In this document: one piece after another, positions 37,235 through 47,979 of the stretch
How the letters are laid out: each line of letters starts with the position of its first letter
Numbering within the stretch: position 1 is the first letter of the stretch
Source of the DNA: Pachyseris speciosa
Lineage: Eukaryota; Cnidaria; Anthozoa; Scleractinia; Pachyseridae
DNA: 64,000 bases
Direction of reading: 5' to 3'
Assembly: GCA_016490735.1 (NCBI GenBank)
Contig: JAEMWC010000133.1
Coordinates: forward strand, 427,501-491,500
The notes under the pieces: model-generated
What the model saw: only the letters and a program-made list of their open reading frames with translations
Databases searched by the model: none
Told to the model about the DNA's origin: nothing
Position numbers and translations under genes: made by a program

Positions 37235-40200
37235 CGGGTTCTCCGGTTTCCCCTCTCCACAAAAACCAACATTTCCAAATTCCAATTTCATCTGCTTGTA
37301 AAGCACATTTTTATCATATACACATGGAAAATGCGCTATATAAGTTCTAAATTATTAAATTATTATTATGAATATTTCTGTTAAAAAACGATGCAAAATT
37401 GATCGATTTTAGCAAAATTTGCCAAAAACATTCCTGTTTTTTACTGATTATTTCTCAGTGAAGTTTGCCCCTGAAATTCGGCTCGAAATTATCCATGAAA
37501 TCAGCCAATTTTCCTGCAAATTTGCCTCTGAAAATCCCTCAAAATTTGACTTTTTTCCCTAAAATCCTGCGAAATCAGCCAATTTTTCTGTGAATTTTGA
37601 CTTTTTCCCGAGAAAATCCCATGATATTGGGCTATTTTTCTGTGAATTTGCCCCTGAAAATCCAGCGAAATTTAACTTTTTTTCCCACAACCTATCAGAA
37701 GACTTGTTTAAAGTAACAAAAAACAGAGTTTCACACCAGCTTAGCCTTAGCAAGTCAGGTTGCAAGACAGTGAGGAAGACAAAGCAGAACCTCACCAAAG
37801 GGGAGGAGAAAAGGTAAAAATATGACTACCAGCTGAGGCGAAGCACATAACTTGGCAAAAGAGGCAAAAAGAACTAGAATAATTTACTTAATAAATAAAC
37901 AAAAGGGATCCCTAGACAGCACTGGGTAGTGATCTATTCACAGAGCGTGTTTAGCAGAGGTGAAAAAGTCCACACAGCTGATCTTGTGAGTATTTTAACA
38001 GTGAGAATATTATGACACGAAAACCAAACCATATCTTACCTGCTGAGCTGTACTTCATATTAAGCATGATCTGACCAACAGTACCATCACATTTATACAC
38101 TGAAAACTGGAAAATTGAAGCAGCTAATGACCAAGTATAAAATTTAAAACAATTTAAAAATTAATTAATCATAATTAACTATGACTAAAACTGTTTTTTT
38201 TTTGTACAAAAGTGGTAATTAACATGTATAGCTTTTTGATGAATCACAGTCTAAATGCATAAAAATAAGTTTTGTCTTGACATGAAGAACATCTGCCCAG
38301 ATTTTTTTTTGCACTGGCTAACCCTTAATTTCCAAGAAGATAGTGAGACTACATCTTCTGCCTCCACACTTTGTTCTCAAATCGAACTCAAACAAATGTT
38401 CAATTGCATTTGATTGCTCAGATTTTATTGTGAGAGTCTGATTTTGTTTGATTATAAATAAAGTTCAATTACTGAACAGATTGATCATTAATGTCAGGCC
38501 ATCACTACTCATAGAAATGACTACTCACCCTCCACACCAGACATCTCAGAACTGCATTTAGCTCAGCTTCATATTTTGTGAGAACAGTGGCCTACAACAA
38601 AAGGTGGGGACTTTGATCGACATCTCCTGCCAATTTTGACCAACTTTGAAGAAAATGTTGGCCCCAGGGTGGGGAAGTTTGATCAAATTTGAAAACTACA
38701 GAAACATTCATCAAAGATCATTTCCTAAGCTTGGACTTTCCCATGGCTGCCTTCTTGAAAACTGACAGAGCAGACAATGGATACAAGTGACTTGCCATCA
38801 TGAAAACCCTGTGAGGCATGAACAAGATGGAGGAAAGAAAGGTAATGAAACTTGCCCCTTGCTGTCGTTACTATAAACCATCATTTTGTTTCAGTGTTCA
38901 TTCATTCAGGTTGTTAAAAGGAAAAACTGAGACTTTTAAACCTGGAGTGTTTGTATTGTTTAAAGGGGCAGTGTCACGCTATTGTACCATCACTTTAAAA
39001 AGCTTAAAACTGCCAATGCATCAGTGGAAACCTTAAAATAATGGTCTAGTTTTGTTGCCAAAGACTGTAGTACTGCATTGACACTATAAACTTCTGTATT
39101 CCAGCTAAGTTGACGAGGATGGAAATGGATTGAATTTGAAAAAACTGGCAAGTTTTTTAAATTTCAAGCTGTGTATTGAAAAATCACCAAAAACATTGTT
39201 ATGGTTAGCTCTTCCTGCTAAAATGTCATTGGAATTCATCGTGCTGATTCTCTAGGCGCATTTTTTGCAAGACAACAGGTAAAAGGCAGTAATTTGGGCA
39301 GAATTGAACCTAAAACAGCAAAAATCCCGGTGACAGTGCTCCTTTAAGCATTTAACAGGTCAACCTCTTGGATCTCAATCCCTACAGTAGGGAACTTTGA
39401 ACTCAAACCTTTACCCCAAGGGTGGGGAGGTTTGACACAAAATTTGCGTTTCCAATCAAAGTCCCCATCCTATCCCGTATCCCACACCCCCGCCTTCCCC
39501 CACCTCGGGAATAACATTGATAGGTGCATAATGTTTACTTTATGCACATGTCATTGGCTTCCCCGTGGGGCCGACCCCCGGGACAACCAGGGAGATATGT
39601 GGGGGAATACAAGGAGATGAATGGGATTCTTTCCTCGAGGGTAGGGGAAAATCTTGACATTGTTTTACGATTAATGATTAGGGTGGGGAATCCACAAGTT
39701 TGAAAAGGATGTCACAGGGATTTTTAGCTGAGAAACACCTCACCCAGGGGACTTTGTCTTGAGAGATTCCCCGACCCCCGGGGGAAATTCCCCAAGTTTG
39801 CTTGACTGATTTTACAATCCCCCTGGTTAGCCCGGGGTCGACTCCACGGGGAAGCCGATGACATGTGCATTATGCCATTGGTTTATCTACCTAGATGGTC
39901 ACCCAGTATAGTAAAACTAGAAAGAAACAGTTGACTCAGTACTTCATCCGTATCTTTCTGCATGGCCAAAACAACTGTTACGTAATTTTGAATATCTCAA
40001 AATACGTAAGTCTTAAAAAACAAAACTAGAGTCTGGTCTCACCTCGAAATATTGAAAGGCTCTGTTGAGTTGAGCTCGCAAAAGGTGGATGATTTCTTCA
40101 TCAAGCTGGGCTGCATCCAGCTAAAAATAATTTTCAAAATACTTAATTGTGTAAAAGATGGCTTTTTCAAGGGAATTACTTCAGTAAATACCTGATTCAC

Positions 40201-40242
40201 ACGTAAAACTCTTTGATCACTTGTCTGTGTTTGGTCCGCCAT
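32289..40242 (-). CDS. PEX2: Peroxin-2, peroxisomal RING E3 ubiquitin ligase
   Basis: Nine coding exons in minus order: 40242-40192, 40120-40043, 38591-38529, 38106-38040, 36659-36538, 35318-35236, 34670-34553, 33091-32891 and 32387-32289. Phases join without a break to 882 nt, 293 residues; human PEX2 is about 305. The N terminus RVLRVNQLDAAQLDEEI and the segment FEFMTRELLWHGFAEF are diagnostic. The C-terminal C3HC4 RING uses C236, C239, C251, H253, C256, C259, C272 and C275. PEX2 works with PEX10 and PEX12 in the peroxisomal membrane to ubiquitinate the import receptor PEX5 for recycling. Hydrophobic helices include VINFLVFLQ and EFVFFLLPLI. Exon 6/7 joins through a U12-type intron. The start codon lies in a TISU/YY1-like motif. 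Confidence 0.95.
33188..33416. mobile_element. TTAA-flanked MITE in a PEX2 intron
   Basis: Ends AAGGCCCTG and CAGGGCCTT are flanked by TTAA on both sides, as for piggyBac-type elements. The interior repeats ACACAAATGTTT and AACAATGTGTC in both orientations. Confidence 0.6.
33540..33700 (-). mobile_element. Partial MITE copy, related to 39,541-39,876
   Basis: The segment with ATATCTCCCTGGTTGGCCCA and GGGAAGCCAATGACGTGTGC is the reverse complement of the left half of the element at 39,541. One end is missing. Confidence 0.6.
33969..34463. repeat. (ATT)n tract interrupted by a MITE
   Basis: (ATT)n occurs at 33,969-34,011 and again at 34,411-34,463, separated by a pogo-like MITE. The poly-Tyr and poly-Leu frames read here are artefacts. 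Confidence 0.85.
34013..34409. mobile_element. pogo/Tigger-like MITE
   Basis: Left end CAGTCGAATATTGATTATC and right end GATAATCGAGGTTCAACTG are inverted copies of the CAGTTGAACCTCGATTATCC type that marks pogo/Tigger elements. It is inserted in an (ATT)n tract in the PEX2 intron between exons 7 and 8. No transposase. Confidence 0.65.
34671..35235 (-). other. PEX2: U12-type (AT-AG) intron of PEX2
   Basis: Between exons 6 and 7 the only junction that keeps frame and homology starts ATATCCTTG, a perfect U12 5' splice site, and ends GATCAG. A U12-like branch site CTTCTTAAC (7 of 9 matches to TTCCTTAAC, core CTTAAC intact) sits about 12 nt before the 3' end. The join gives Gln-Lys-Gly-Arg-Tyr-Pro, in line with PEX2 proteins. 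No GT donor gives an equivalent join. Confidence 0.82.
35458..35650 (+). mobile_element. tRNA-headed SINE in a PEX2 intron
   Basis: A degenerate tRNA head, GGCTCAGTTGGTAGAGCACT with box B GGGTTCAAATCCC, is followed by a non-tRNA body (GGTCTTGAAATAACT and onward). The anticodon and T stems are broken, so it is not a functional tRNA. Confidence 0.65.
37117..37370 (+). mobile_element. tRNA-derived SINE in a PEX2 intron
   Basis: Same family as 12,721-12,984: GGGGAGCAGGGATGGC head, GTTCGATTCCCGG box B, CGAGAGGTTTTTCTCCGGG body, GCGCTATATAAGTTC and an (ATT) tail. The head lacks about 20 nt between the two boxes. Confidence 0.8.
37380..37690. repeat. Degenerate 40-60 bp tandem repeat
   Basis: GAAATCAGCCAATTTTTCTGTG and CCCTGAAAATCC-type words recur five or more times with variation in this PEX2 intron. 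A related inverted piece lies near 36,760-36,870. Confidence 0.6.
38960..39347. mobile_element. TTAA-flanked MITE in a PEX2 intron
   Basis: Inverted ends AGGGGCAGTGTCAC and GTGACAGTGCTCCT are flanked by TTAA at 38,960-38,963 and 39,344-39,347, a piggyBac-type signature. It lies in the intron between exons 2 and 3. No ORF. Confidence 0.7.
39541..39876. mobile_element. MITE with about 55-bp inverted ends
   Basis: GCACATGTCATTGGCTTCCC and the CGTGGGGCCGACCCCCGGG segment at the left return inverted at 39,815-39,876. A partial relative in inverse order lies at 33,540-33,700. Confidence 0.7.
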
Positions 40243-40246
40243 CTTG
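40235..40246 (-). promoter_or_regulatory. PEX2: TISU/YY1-like motif at the PEX2 start codon
   Basis: The minus strand reads CAAGATGGCGGA, matching 11 of 12 positions of the TISU consensus SAASATGGCGGC, which is also a YY1 site. TISU motifs mark genes with very short 5' UTRs whose start codon is used without scanning. Function here is inferred. Confidence 0.6.
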
Positions 40247-40558
40247 ATCACTTACCTGCTCGGTTCCAGGACCCACTGAGAACGCTTCACGAACCTTCGA
40301 TCGACTTGTGATCGCCTGCTTGTGATCCCACGTTGATATATGATGAAGGAGTTTTTGGCCTCAACCAGTCACCAATTACGGCCATAATTTGTATCATGTG
40401 ACTATACAGTCGTCATAGAAGATGCTTTCGCTTGATATGGAAAAATACTAGTGTCGAGTAAAGTTTTTAGCGGTTCAGTCCGGTGCATTACCTCACTGGG
40501 CAGTGTCTTTGTACAATTCCGGTCGCCAGGTATACTAGAGTAAACAAGATCGTCCATA
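40243..40558. promoter_or_regulatory. Divergent promoter between PEX2 and the SLC35F-like gene
   Basis: Only 316 bp separate the two start codons on opposite strands, and both first exons end in good donors (CAG|GTATTT and CAG|GTAATT). The spacer contains CCGCCATCTTG at one edge and no repeats, which fits a shared bidirectional promoter. Confidence 0.65.
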
Positions 40559-41443
40559 ATGCAAACAGACAAAAACAAACGCGAGAGATTCAGCGAAAAT
40601 TCCAAGTTATTGCACCTATCCGCTGATGAGCAGGGATACCCAAGAAATACTCACTTTAATGATGACGAGATGGCATACTCAGGTAATTTAAGGCGTACGA
40701 AGAATGTTCACTGTTAAAGTTTAAAAATGCATGAATGCAAACAAGCATAACGTTTCTATTTTTGTAATGTTTCTTGAAACATCAATCAGAATAGCAAATA
40801 ATGGTCTTCCATCGAGTCCTTCGCGTGACATGCGTAACATTTTTCCGGAATATTTTAGTGACCGTGATCACGTGCAGCGTGCGTGTAGACGTGGGGTGGG
40901 TCCGTGCGGCATGCTATAAAGTATCGACTGGATTGGATTTATAAACATGGATTGGATTTGTAAAAGATGGATTTGTGAAACATGCATTTGTAAAACATGA
41001 ATTTGTAAAAGATGGCTTTGTAAAACATAGATTTGTAAAACATGGATTTTTAAAAGGTAGATTGTAATACATACATACATACATACATACATACATACAT
41101 ACATACATACATACACATACATATTTATTAATCCTTTTGGTGAAGACACTATACAGGATGCTAAAAAGGTCAGACGAGTCCCATATAAGACTGACATACG
41201 AGCTAAATACAAAATACTCAGGTTAACTATTATCATCATTATTGCAGAATGCTTAAATAAATTAATTTAGACGTTTCTACATGAGACTTAATGCATTACC
41301 AGCTTGGAAAGACCTAAATGATTCTGCACAGACAGCATCATTAGACAGGCTGTTCCAGAGGGAATTACCCTTGGGAAGAAAGAATGCTTGTATGCATTTG
41401 GATATGTCAACACACCCCTGAGACTTTGACAGGTAGTTTATTT

Positions 41444-41479
<36 letters not shown>

Positions 41480-44400
41480 TATCGCAATTTCTGGACATTA
41501 TTTTTTGACTGATAAGCGATTTTAGTTTTAACTTGCGTGACGTGAAAATGACCGGAGAAACCATACTCCCTTTCTTATAGTACTGTCTCTGTTTCAACTG
41601 AACAGTCTCACTCTGCTGTCCATTTTTCTCCTCACATTTCACCAAGATTCCAGTAACGTTTATGGAAAAAAATCTTCCGTTCGGGAGCTTTTGAGACAAA
41701 TAAAGCTGCATACGCGAAGCCGTTTTAGGCGTTGGAGATAATTGTTTATAACGAAAGTAACACAATCTAAACATTTTATTGTTTTGAACGGCGCCATTAC
41801 ATCTAGCCTCGATGTAAACCCAAGTTTACATTGAAGTATTCTTCGTCTTATTTAAAAGCGCTCGGCTACTCGAACTCTTACCATTAATTACCTCAATAAG
41901 TTTTGAATGAAACGTTTTGTATTTTAATATCCAAAAGGAAGGACGGACCGCGTTTTATCAGTTAACTTGAACACGTAAAAGCAAAGTAAGCACTGTGCGG
42001 CCAGCAAACACGCGAAAAAGCGTGCAGAAAGTCTGAAAATAAACACGTGAATAAGTTTCAGTGTATGAATTTCTATTTTACAATATGCCGTTCCGTGCTT
42101 CGCAACAGTTTAGAAATATGCTTTCCCGGAGATTACTGTGAAAAAAAAATCATACAAGTAATTCTGCATTCTATGAAGGCCTGAACCCAAACGATACTTG
42201 ATTTTTTTTTTATTTCTTTATCTAGAAGCTTCCGCCAAGCGTACATTGACCTAAAAGAAATAGAGAGGGAGATCGTAAGCGTGACGAGGGCAGCGAGGGG
42301 CAGGCGAACGGACACAGAGGTCCTGGTGAGGCCGACCCCAACACAGTTACAATATGAAAGATAGGAAGACTGTTTAATCGTTATAGTTGGTAACTTGGGG
42401 CTCACCCCAAATGTTGTTTCCTCTTATCATCTTTCTATTCAGCAACTATATAAAAATTTCTCTTTTCAGTGCAGCGAGGATTACCCCACTCACTTCATGT
42501 TGATACCAAGAAGATGCTGATTGGCATTGCCATAGTGATAGGCATTGCTATTTCCTGGGTAGGATCAACGCAGCTTGCTCAAAGCACTTATTCGACAGAC
42601 TTCAACGCACCCTTCTTTATTATTTGGTTCTCCACTGCTTGGATGCTCTTGGTTTTTCCGCTATATTTTCTGCCAAGCTTGGTCAGAGGAAAGACGATAA
42701 TTTCATTTTACAGGTGTGCACAGCTGAAGTGTAAAAGGCAAACCATATTTCGTAGATAAAGCATCCAAACACCTACGTTGGGAAATCAGAACCAAGGCAA
42801 ACACATCAGTGACCAGCCACAACAAACGTATATATTCTAAATAATAATAAAATTCTAAACGGAAGAAGGCGTGCTGCCATGCACCAAGCCCAGAAAACGT
42901 ATGTAAACTGCTCAACTGAACAGAGTGATCATCGCAGTTATGAAGGCTACTTAGGAAGTCAGCTGGCAGTCAACTACCAAGTCATTTGAGACCAGCTCAC
43001 AGTTGGCTTGTTAGCTCAGTTGGTAGAGCACTGCACTGGTAACACAGAGTTCATGGGTCCGACTCCTGTACAAGCCTAAATTTTATCAGGCTTTATTTTC
43101 ACTTTTACTTATTAAAAGTAGTGTTCATAACTGCGATAATCCTTCACAGCTTCATTTTTTAATCCGCAGTTCAAATAAATTATATATGATATTCATTTAT
43201 TCACATAGTCAAGATTTTTTGCGCCTGATCGATTGAAAAAAATTTTTTTTTTTGCTTAGACTTTTGGACCACAAAGCAATTATTACTTTGATGTATATGC
43301 ATTGTAGAACTGAACAATTATATCATTCCCAGCTGTTTAGGGCTTCACAATGACAAGTTGAGAGCAAGCCGAGTATGGCCGAAATTTTTCATTTCTTGTG
43401 AGATGCACTCTTGAGGAAAGTTTAAATAATAATAATCATCATCATCAATATTTGTGTAGCGCCTATCCAGGTCTGCTCTAGGCGCTTCACAAAATAGAGA
43501 ATAAAAAATAGAAATAACTCAATATTTGAATAAAATTAAAATCACTATGAAAACAAAGCTTAATTCTTTTTTTTTTTCCTTTCTTTCCTTCTTCTTAGGG
43601 AAAGTGAAGCAGTTTTTGGAAACCGGGGCCTTCAAGTCAGGACGTTAATTCAATACGTGGGCCCTTTTTGTTTGCTTTGGATGTTAACTAACTATAGTTA
43701 CGTTCGTGCCCTTGGTGTTATACGAGCCGCTGATGTCACAGCCCTGTTTTCTTCGTGTAATGCTTTTGTTTACATCTTCTCCCTGATTTGGTTGAAAGAG
43801 AGGCTTGGCATCGTCAAGGTAACACTTGTGTGCCTACTATTTCCAGAGCTCATCCAATTGTTCGTTGCAAGTACAACGTTAGTGGATTTTTGAATCCCTC
43901 CTTTCTAGCACCCACAGCTTCCTATCTAATTTTATTTTCCAGATGTTGGCAGTAGTGTTGTGTATGGGTGGTATAGTGATGATGGCCTATGCAGAAGGCT
44001 TTGAAGGGCCTAACGCTGTTGGAGTAATTTTGTCCGTGGGTGCAGCCATAGGTGCCGCTTTGTACAAGGTAAAGTCTGAAATAGTGTTAGGGGGACAGGG
44101 ATGATTTACCTTCACCAAATATTGTGACAGGTACCCATGGTGTGGGACACTGTAAATACAAATTTTCAACTGGTTCCCAATGTCCCTCTTCTTTCCCTTT
44201 GAAGAAAACGGAGAGATACTGGAAACAAGGTTGATGTAAATACTTAATATACAGTTCTTAAAAAATAAATAGTGTTAGGGTTGATTTCTGTGTCCTCGGG
44301 CCTTCTATGCATGTTTTCTTTTAAGTAACCTGTCATCATATAACCTGTTTTCTAGCATAAATGGATTGTGTGCGCGTTATGATTGGTTTAAATTGTTTTA

Positions 44401-45234
44401 TCAGAGTATAAAACATAGACAGCCATGGTTTATCGTCCCACGCGCGTCATTTCTCTATCATAAAGCATATAAAGAAGCCAAAAGCGAAATACTTTCACAA
44501 AACTCTCCAGCTATTATTTGATAACGCTGGAGAAATATACAAACACTCCCCTTTTTTAGTTCCCTTGCGCTCTGAAACTTTCATCGTGTTTGATGACAAT
44601 ACAACAAGTGGCTTAGGCTTCTTTTTCTTTTAATTTACCAAGCTAATTTTGGATGTTTTCAATTAATTTTTAATGTTTCTTCCAACGTAAGAGATTATGA
44701 GTTTATCTATAATCTCTTGATCTGACTCATTTCGGAATCATTCTTCATCTTGTTCACAGTCTGCTTAATTAAGGTACAGAGTGATGTCCTTGTATCTCTT
44801 TTTATTTCCAGGTGTGGTTCAAACGTATCGTGGGAGACGCTACTTTAGGCCAAGTTTCACTGTTTCTCTCCTGCCTTGGTCTGCTCAGCACCCTACTCCT
44901 CTGGCCGATAATCATAATCTTTCATTACACACACTACGAAGACTTCACCTGGCGACATATCCCGTGGAAGTATCTTTGTGGACATGCCGTTTTAGCGTTG
45001 ATATTTAATTTTTTGATCAACTTTGGCATTGCTTTTACTTATCCCTTGTTCATCTCACTGGGAACTGTTCTAGGCATTCCCATAAATGCTTTGACAGATT
45101 TTATCTTCCGCGGTGCGGAATTTGGCAGTTATAAGATAGTTGCTGCATTTTCTATCGTCATTGGGTTTCTGTTCATGTTACTTCCCATCGAGTTTGAAGA
45201 AAATCTACGGGCAATGGTTTGTTGCCGTTTGTAG
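40559..45234 (+). CDS. SLC35F3/F4-like drug/metabolite transporter
   Basis: Five coding exons, 40559-40682, 42470-42713, 43599-43818, 43943-44068 and 44812-45234, join in phase (1137 nt, 378 residues), all with GT-AG borders. The first exon is supported by its phase (one leftover base, as exon 2 needs) and by its start in a near repeat-free promoter. The protein has a short hydrophilic N terminus and about ten membrane helices: two in each of exons 2, 3 and 4, four in exon 5. ASWVGSTQLAQ-type helix 1 and the helix 8-9 stretch NFLINFGIAFTYPLF then ISLGTVLGIPINA are typical of SLC35F3/F4 in the DMT superfamily. SLC35F3 has been linked to thiamine transport; the substrate here is unknown. The final intron and exon were copied repeatedly downstream. 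Confidence 0.88.
40933..41124 (+). repeat. 15-bp minisatellite followed by (CATA)n
   Basis: ATTTGTAAAACATGG-like units repeat about eight times (40,933-41,060), then (CATA)n from 41,067 to 41,124. It lies in intron 1 of the transporter gene. The (CATA)n tract also serves as the 3' tail of the LINE fragment that follows on the minus strand. Confidence 0.8.
41067..41420 (-). mobile_element. LINE 3' end (L2/CR1/Rex-like) in intron 1
   Basis: The minus-strand frame contains FFLPKGNSLWNSLSNDAV then CAESFRSFQAG, the conserved C-terminal end of L2/CR1-type reverse transcriptase ORFs (FFxRxxxxWNSLP...V). It is followed by a 3' UTR and a (TATG)n tail, as such LINEs have. Heavily 5'-truncated and dead. 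Confidence 0.65.
43005..43077 (+). tRNA. tRNA-Thr(GGT)-like head of a SINE
   Basis: 73 nt with a perfect 7-bp acceptor stem (GGCTTGT/ACAAGCC), D arm GCTC/GAGC and anticodon loop CTGGTAA (GGT). The anticodon stem CTGCA/CACAG has two mismatches and box B is altered (GGGTCCGACTCC). It is probably the head of a SINE rather than a working tRNA gene. Confidence 0.5.
43005..43206 (+). mobile_element. tRNA-Thr-headed SINE in intron 2
   Basis: After the tRNA-like head come an ATCAGGCTTTATTTTC segment, TTCATAACTGCGATAATCC and AATCCGCAGTTCAAATA, then ATATGATATTCATTTATTC. I recognise this arrangement as a dispersed coral repeat. It lies between exons 2 and 3 of the transporter gene. Confidence 0.65.
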
Positions 45235-45377
45235 TAGTTGTTCTCTTAAGTCCGCATGTACGTCACAATCATTTTCCCACTTTAATGTGTAACTTCCAAT
45301 GTGTAGGCGAGTTAACTTCAGTGTAGGCGAGTTAACCTATGGGCGAGGCGACCGATTTCCTTAGGCATATACGGCCA

Positions 45378-45495
45378 ACAATTGTAAGCTGTTAAAATGT
45401 AAAGCTTGTGGGATGTGGCTGGAGTGACAAGGATACCTCATAAATTAATGTGATCTGGTAAGCTGAAGCCACTCTTAGAGGTACAATTGTAAGCT
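45378..45495 (-). mobile_element. Truncated relative of the hammerhead element with 13-bp duplication
   Basis: A 92-bp insert (45,391-45,482) is flanked by ACAATTGTAAGCT at 45,378-45,390 and 45,483-45,495. Its minus strand matches the TGGCTTCAGCTTACCAGAT... to ...CACAAGCTTTACATTTT segment of the element at 20,805-21,167, without the ribozyme. Both copies share the same 3' end. Confidence 0.8.
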
Positions 45496-45652
45496 TTTCG
45501 GCAGTAACCTTTCGTCCCTATAACACTCGATACCTACCTTGAGCAATTTAAATGAAGAAATATAGATTAAAGAAGCCTGGTGAAATTTGTCGTTCTCCCT
45601 CTCTCTTCTCCGAAATTAACGTTGTCATGGATCTCTCTGCCACCAGAGCTGA

Positions 45653-46033
45653 GCCCCTATTCAGACGCCGTAATTTTCATGAGCCGAACTTAATTCGAAT
45701 TTGGACCGACCCAAATTAACAAAATTACGCCTGTTGATTCAGACGTCGAACTTAATTTGCCGTTCCACAGGCGTCCTAACATAGTTCCAGTTCCAGTTCT
45801 AGTTCTGAGTAAAACCGCAAAAAATGATATATAATATAATAACTTATGCATTAGGTTCGGTACATGAAATGTTCGCGGCGTCTGAGTCAAAGCCGTTCCA
45901 AAGTCGACATTTCCGCCTCATCCAGGCGAAAAGAACGCCTGAGTCGTTCCAAATTAACATAGCCGAACTTTTCATGTACTTAATTCAATGCATTAGGTTC
46001 GGCTCATGAAAATTACGGTGTCTGAATCGGGCC
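45653..46033. mobile_element. MITE with about 37-bp inverted ends
   Basis: CAGACGCCGTAATTTTCATG and GAGCCGAAC at the left return inverted at 45,996-46,033. The interior is AT-rich and contains degenerate copies of the GTTCGGCTCATG word. It interrupts sequence shared with 57,640-57,715. Confidence 0.75.
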
Positions 46034-46616
46034 TTCGGCTTCCACACGGGATATCGATGTTGGTGCCCTTCAGAAGGACACCACCATGGCGGCCTTAAAA
46101 GTTAGTGCAAGAAATAAAACGGGCAGATAATTAAATCATTTCCCTTAGTTCCGCTTCAGAGATAACATATTTACATTGTTATCAGACATTAAACTGATCG
46201 AAAACAAACGCAAAGATATTGGCTTTCTGAGATTTGGTTCTTTTCGGGCGGCAAGAATTCGATCGAATTTCTATGGTGAAAAAATATGACATAAAATTTT
46301 CCTTGACCATTTCTCTAACTAGTGCGTATCAAGTATTAAAAGAAGAGTTTTGTGATGGTTTTTGTTTCAGTTTTCAAATTTTGGGAAAAGCTACGGTATA
46401 ATTCATGATAGCCGACGCCAAGGTCAGTTTAACTCTGTACTGCAAGTAGTCGTACTGTTTTCTTCAGATCGCCGGCGCGAACTTACGCTAAAAAAAGAAC
46501 GAGAAGGGATTGGGGAGAGGGAGGACAAGGTTTCTTCTTCATTTCCACCGCGTCTTTTGCGGCTCCCCGCCGCTCGCCCTACGCTTGATCAAATACGCGC
46601 CATGTACATAGAACTA

Positions 46617-46926
46617 GGGTTTTTTACTATTTATCACAAATTCCCGGAAATTCTGGTTGGGGTGTAAATGGCAATCGACTTTTTTGGTTCGTTCCACTGG
46701 AAAATTCCCGGGACAAATGCGAAATTTGTTTACCATTTACAACTTCTATGTTTTGTACTAATTTCAGTTCTCTTGGCAATAGACCGAGCGTAATCCACCC
46801 AATCAGCGAGCGAGACGCGATAATCCGGAAATTTTAGGTAAATGGTAAACAACACGAACCGTTCCTTCAAACCGAAAATTCCCGACCGAAATTTCCGGAA
46901 TTTTTTTTATAAATGGTAAACAACCA
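46617..46926. mobile_element. MITE inserted upstream of array copy 1
   Basis: GTTTTTTACTATTTAT and AAATTCCCGGAAATTCTGG at the left mirror ATTTCCGGAATT and ATAAATGGTAAACAACC at the right. Related array copies read straight through (ACAACTAGGAGAAGATGG at 50,060), so the insertion point is visible and flanked by TAGG on both sides. Confidence 0.7.
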
Positions 46927-47396
46927 TAGGAGAAGACGGAGAAGAAGAAACTTCTTCGTCTTCTAAGTTATCTATTATTATATCTGCTGTTAGATTTTAA
47001 CCAAACTGACTAAAAAATCGATCTTCATCCATTGAGAAGGTAGATCAGTTCAAATGCTGTTGGTGGTGATATATTGCATATTATGTGAGGCGAAGAACCG
47101 AGACTTGATATTTTCTTGAAACAAAGGGGTGTCCAAGGCGACTTTCGGGAAAAGCTCGCAAATTATTACATGCTATGATTCATTGCAATAGAACATTTTT
47201 AAAAAGACTAGGATCAAGTTTGTTGACGCATACAACCTAATGACGTCATCTTCTCTCAAGTCTTTAGCCAATCATATCTTTTCTTCCTCCTGGGTATAAC
47301 CTGTGGTTATTACACTCTCAGCTAGTACAATGTTGTTCCGTTCCTAGTTGCAAGGAAAGCTGGGGTTCTCGTACGGTCAACCTCTCTTGAAGAAAT

Positions 47397-47979
47397 ATGG
47401 CATGGCATTCATATTCGTCGCGTATTCACGGTAAGGCTGCCAATGTTAATCGCTCAAGTGATGACACACTGTTTAATGTTTACTCGCATAGTCATGATCC
47501 CACGTTTACCGTGAAGATACTTCACCTGTCCAACCTATCAGACATATCACAATGGTCACACCTACGGAGGAATAATTATTTATGGTCGCAATAGTCAACA
47601 AGAGTGGCGCACTGCAAACGGTACTCACTGCAAGAGTGGTTATGTTGTTATCATGCAAACCGACACCAGCTCGTTTCGAGATCTGCAAAGAACATGGAGT
47701 GATGAGCCGGGCAAGGTACATGGCATCATCTACAGAAAAGCATTTGGAGAATCTTTCAAAGCAGTCAGCGCGGTTGGTGAAGGCTTTGGAATAATGCAAG
47801 GCCGTTTTAAAACCATTTCTGGTGCTCTCAATCCTGCCAGAGACGGCTACCACGATACGACACGCGTTTTGCATGAATTTTCAGTGAAATATGTCAAGGC
47901 ATTGGTTGAAATTTGGAGGAACGCAGGACCCGGCTTTCCAGCCAAGCAGAACTATGATGTGAAACAACTTGGAGATTGA
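47397..47979 (+). pseudogene. Array gene copy 1, frameshifted
   Basis: A diverged 5' part beginning MAWHSYSSRIHG and containing DPTFTVKILHLS loses the frame near 47,545, where several small indels give a net -5 relative to copy 3. The 3' part (from 47,545, ending ...NYDVKQLGD) is almost identical to copy 3, including its 3' flank. This copy lies about 2.2 kb after the genuine last exon of the transporter gene, the same order as in the downstream units, so its position looks ancestral. Function of the family is unknown. Confidence 0.75.

Noticed and set aside
40622..40655. CTGATGA...GAAAT hammerhead-like word in transporter exon 1
   Set aside because: No stem I or stem III partner is present, and the sequence is explained by coding exon 1.
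46362..46667. 101-residue ORF near array copy 1
   Set aside because: It runs into the MITE at 46,617 and matches the non-ATG frame of the other units; no evidence of a protein.
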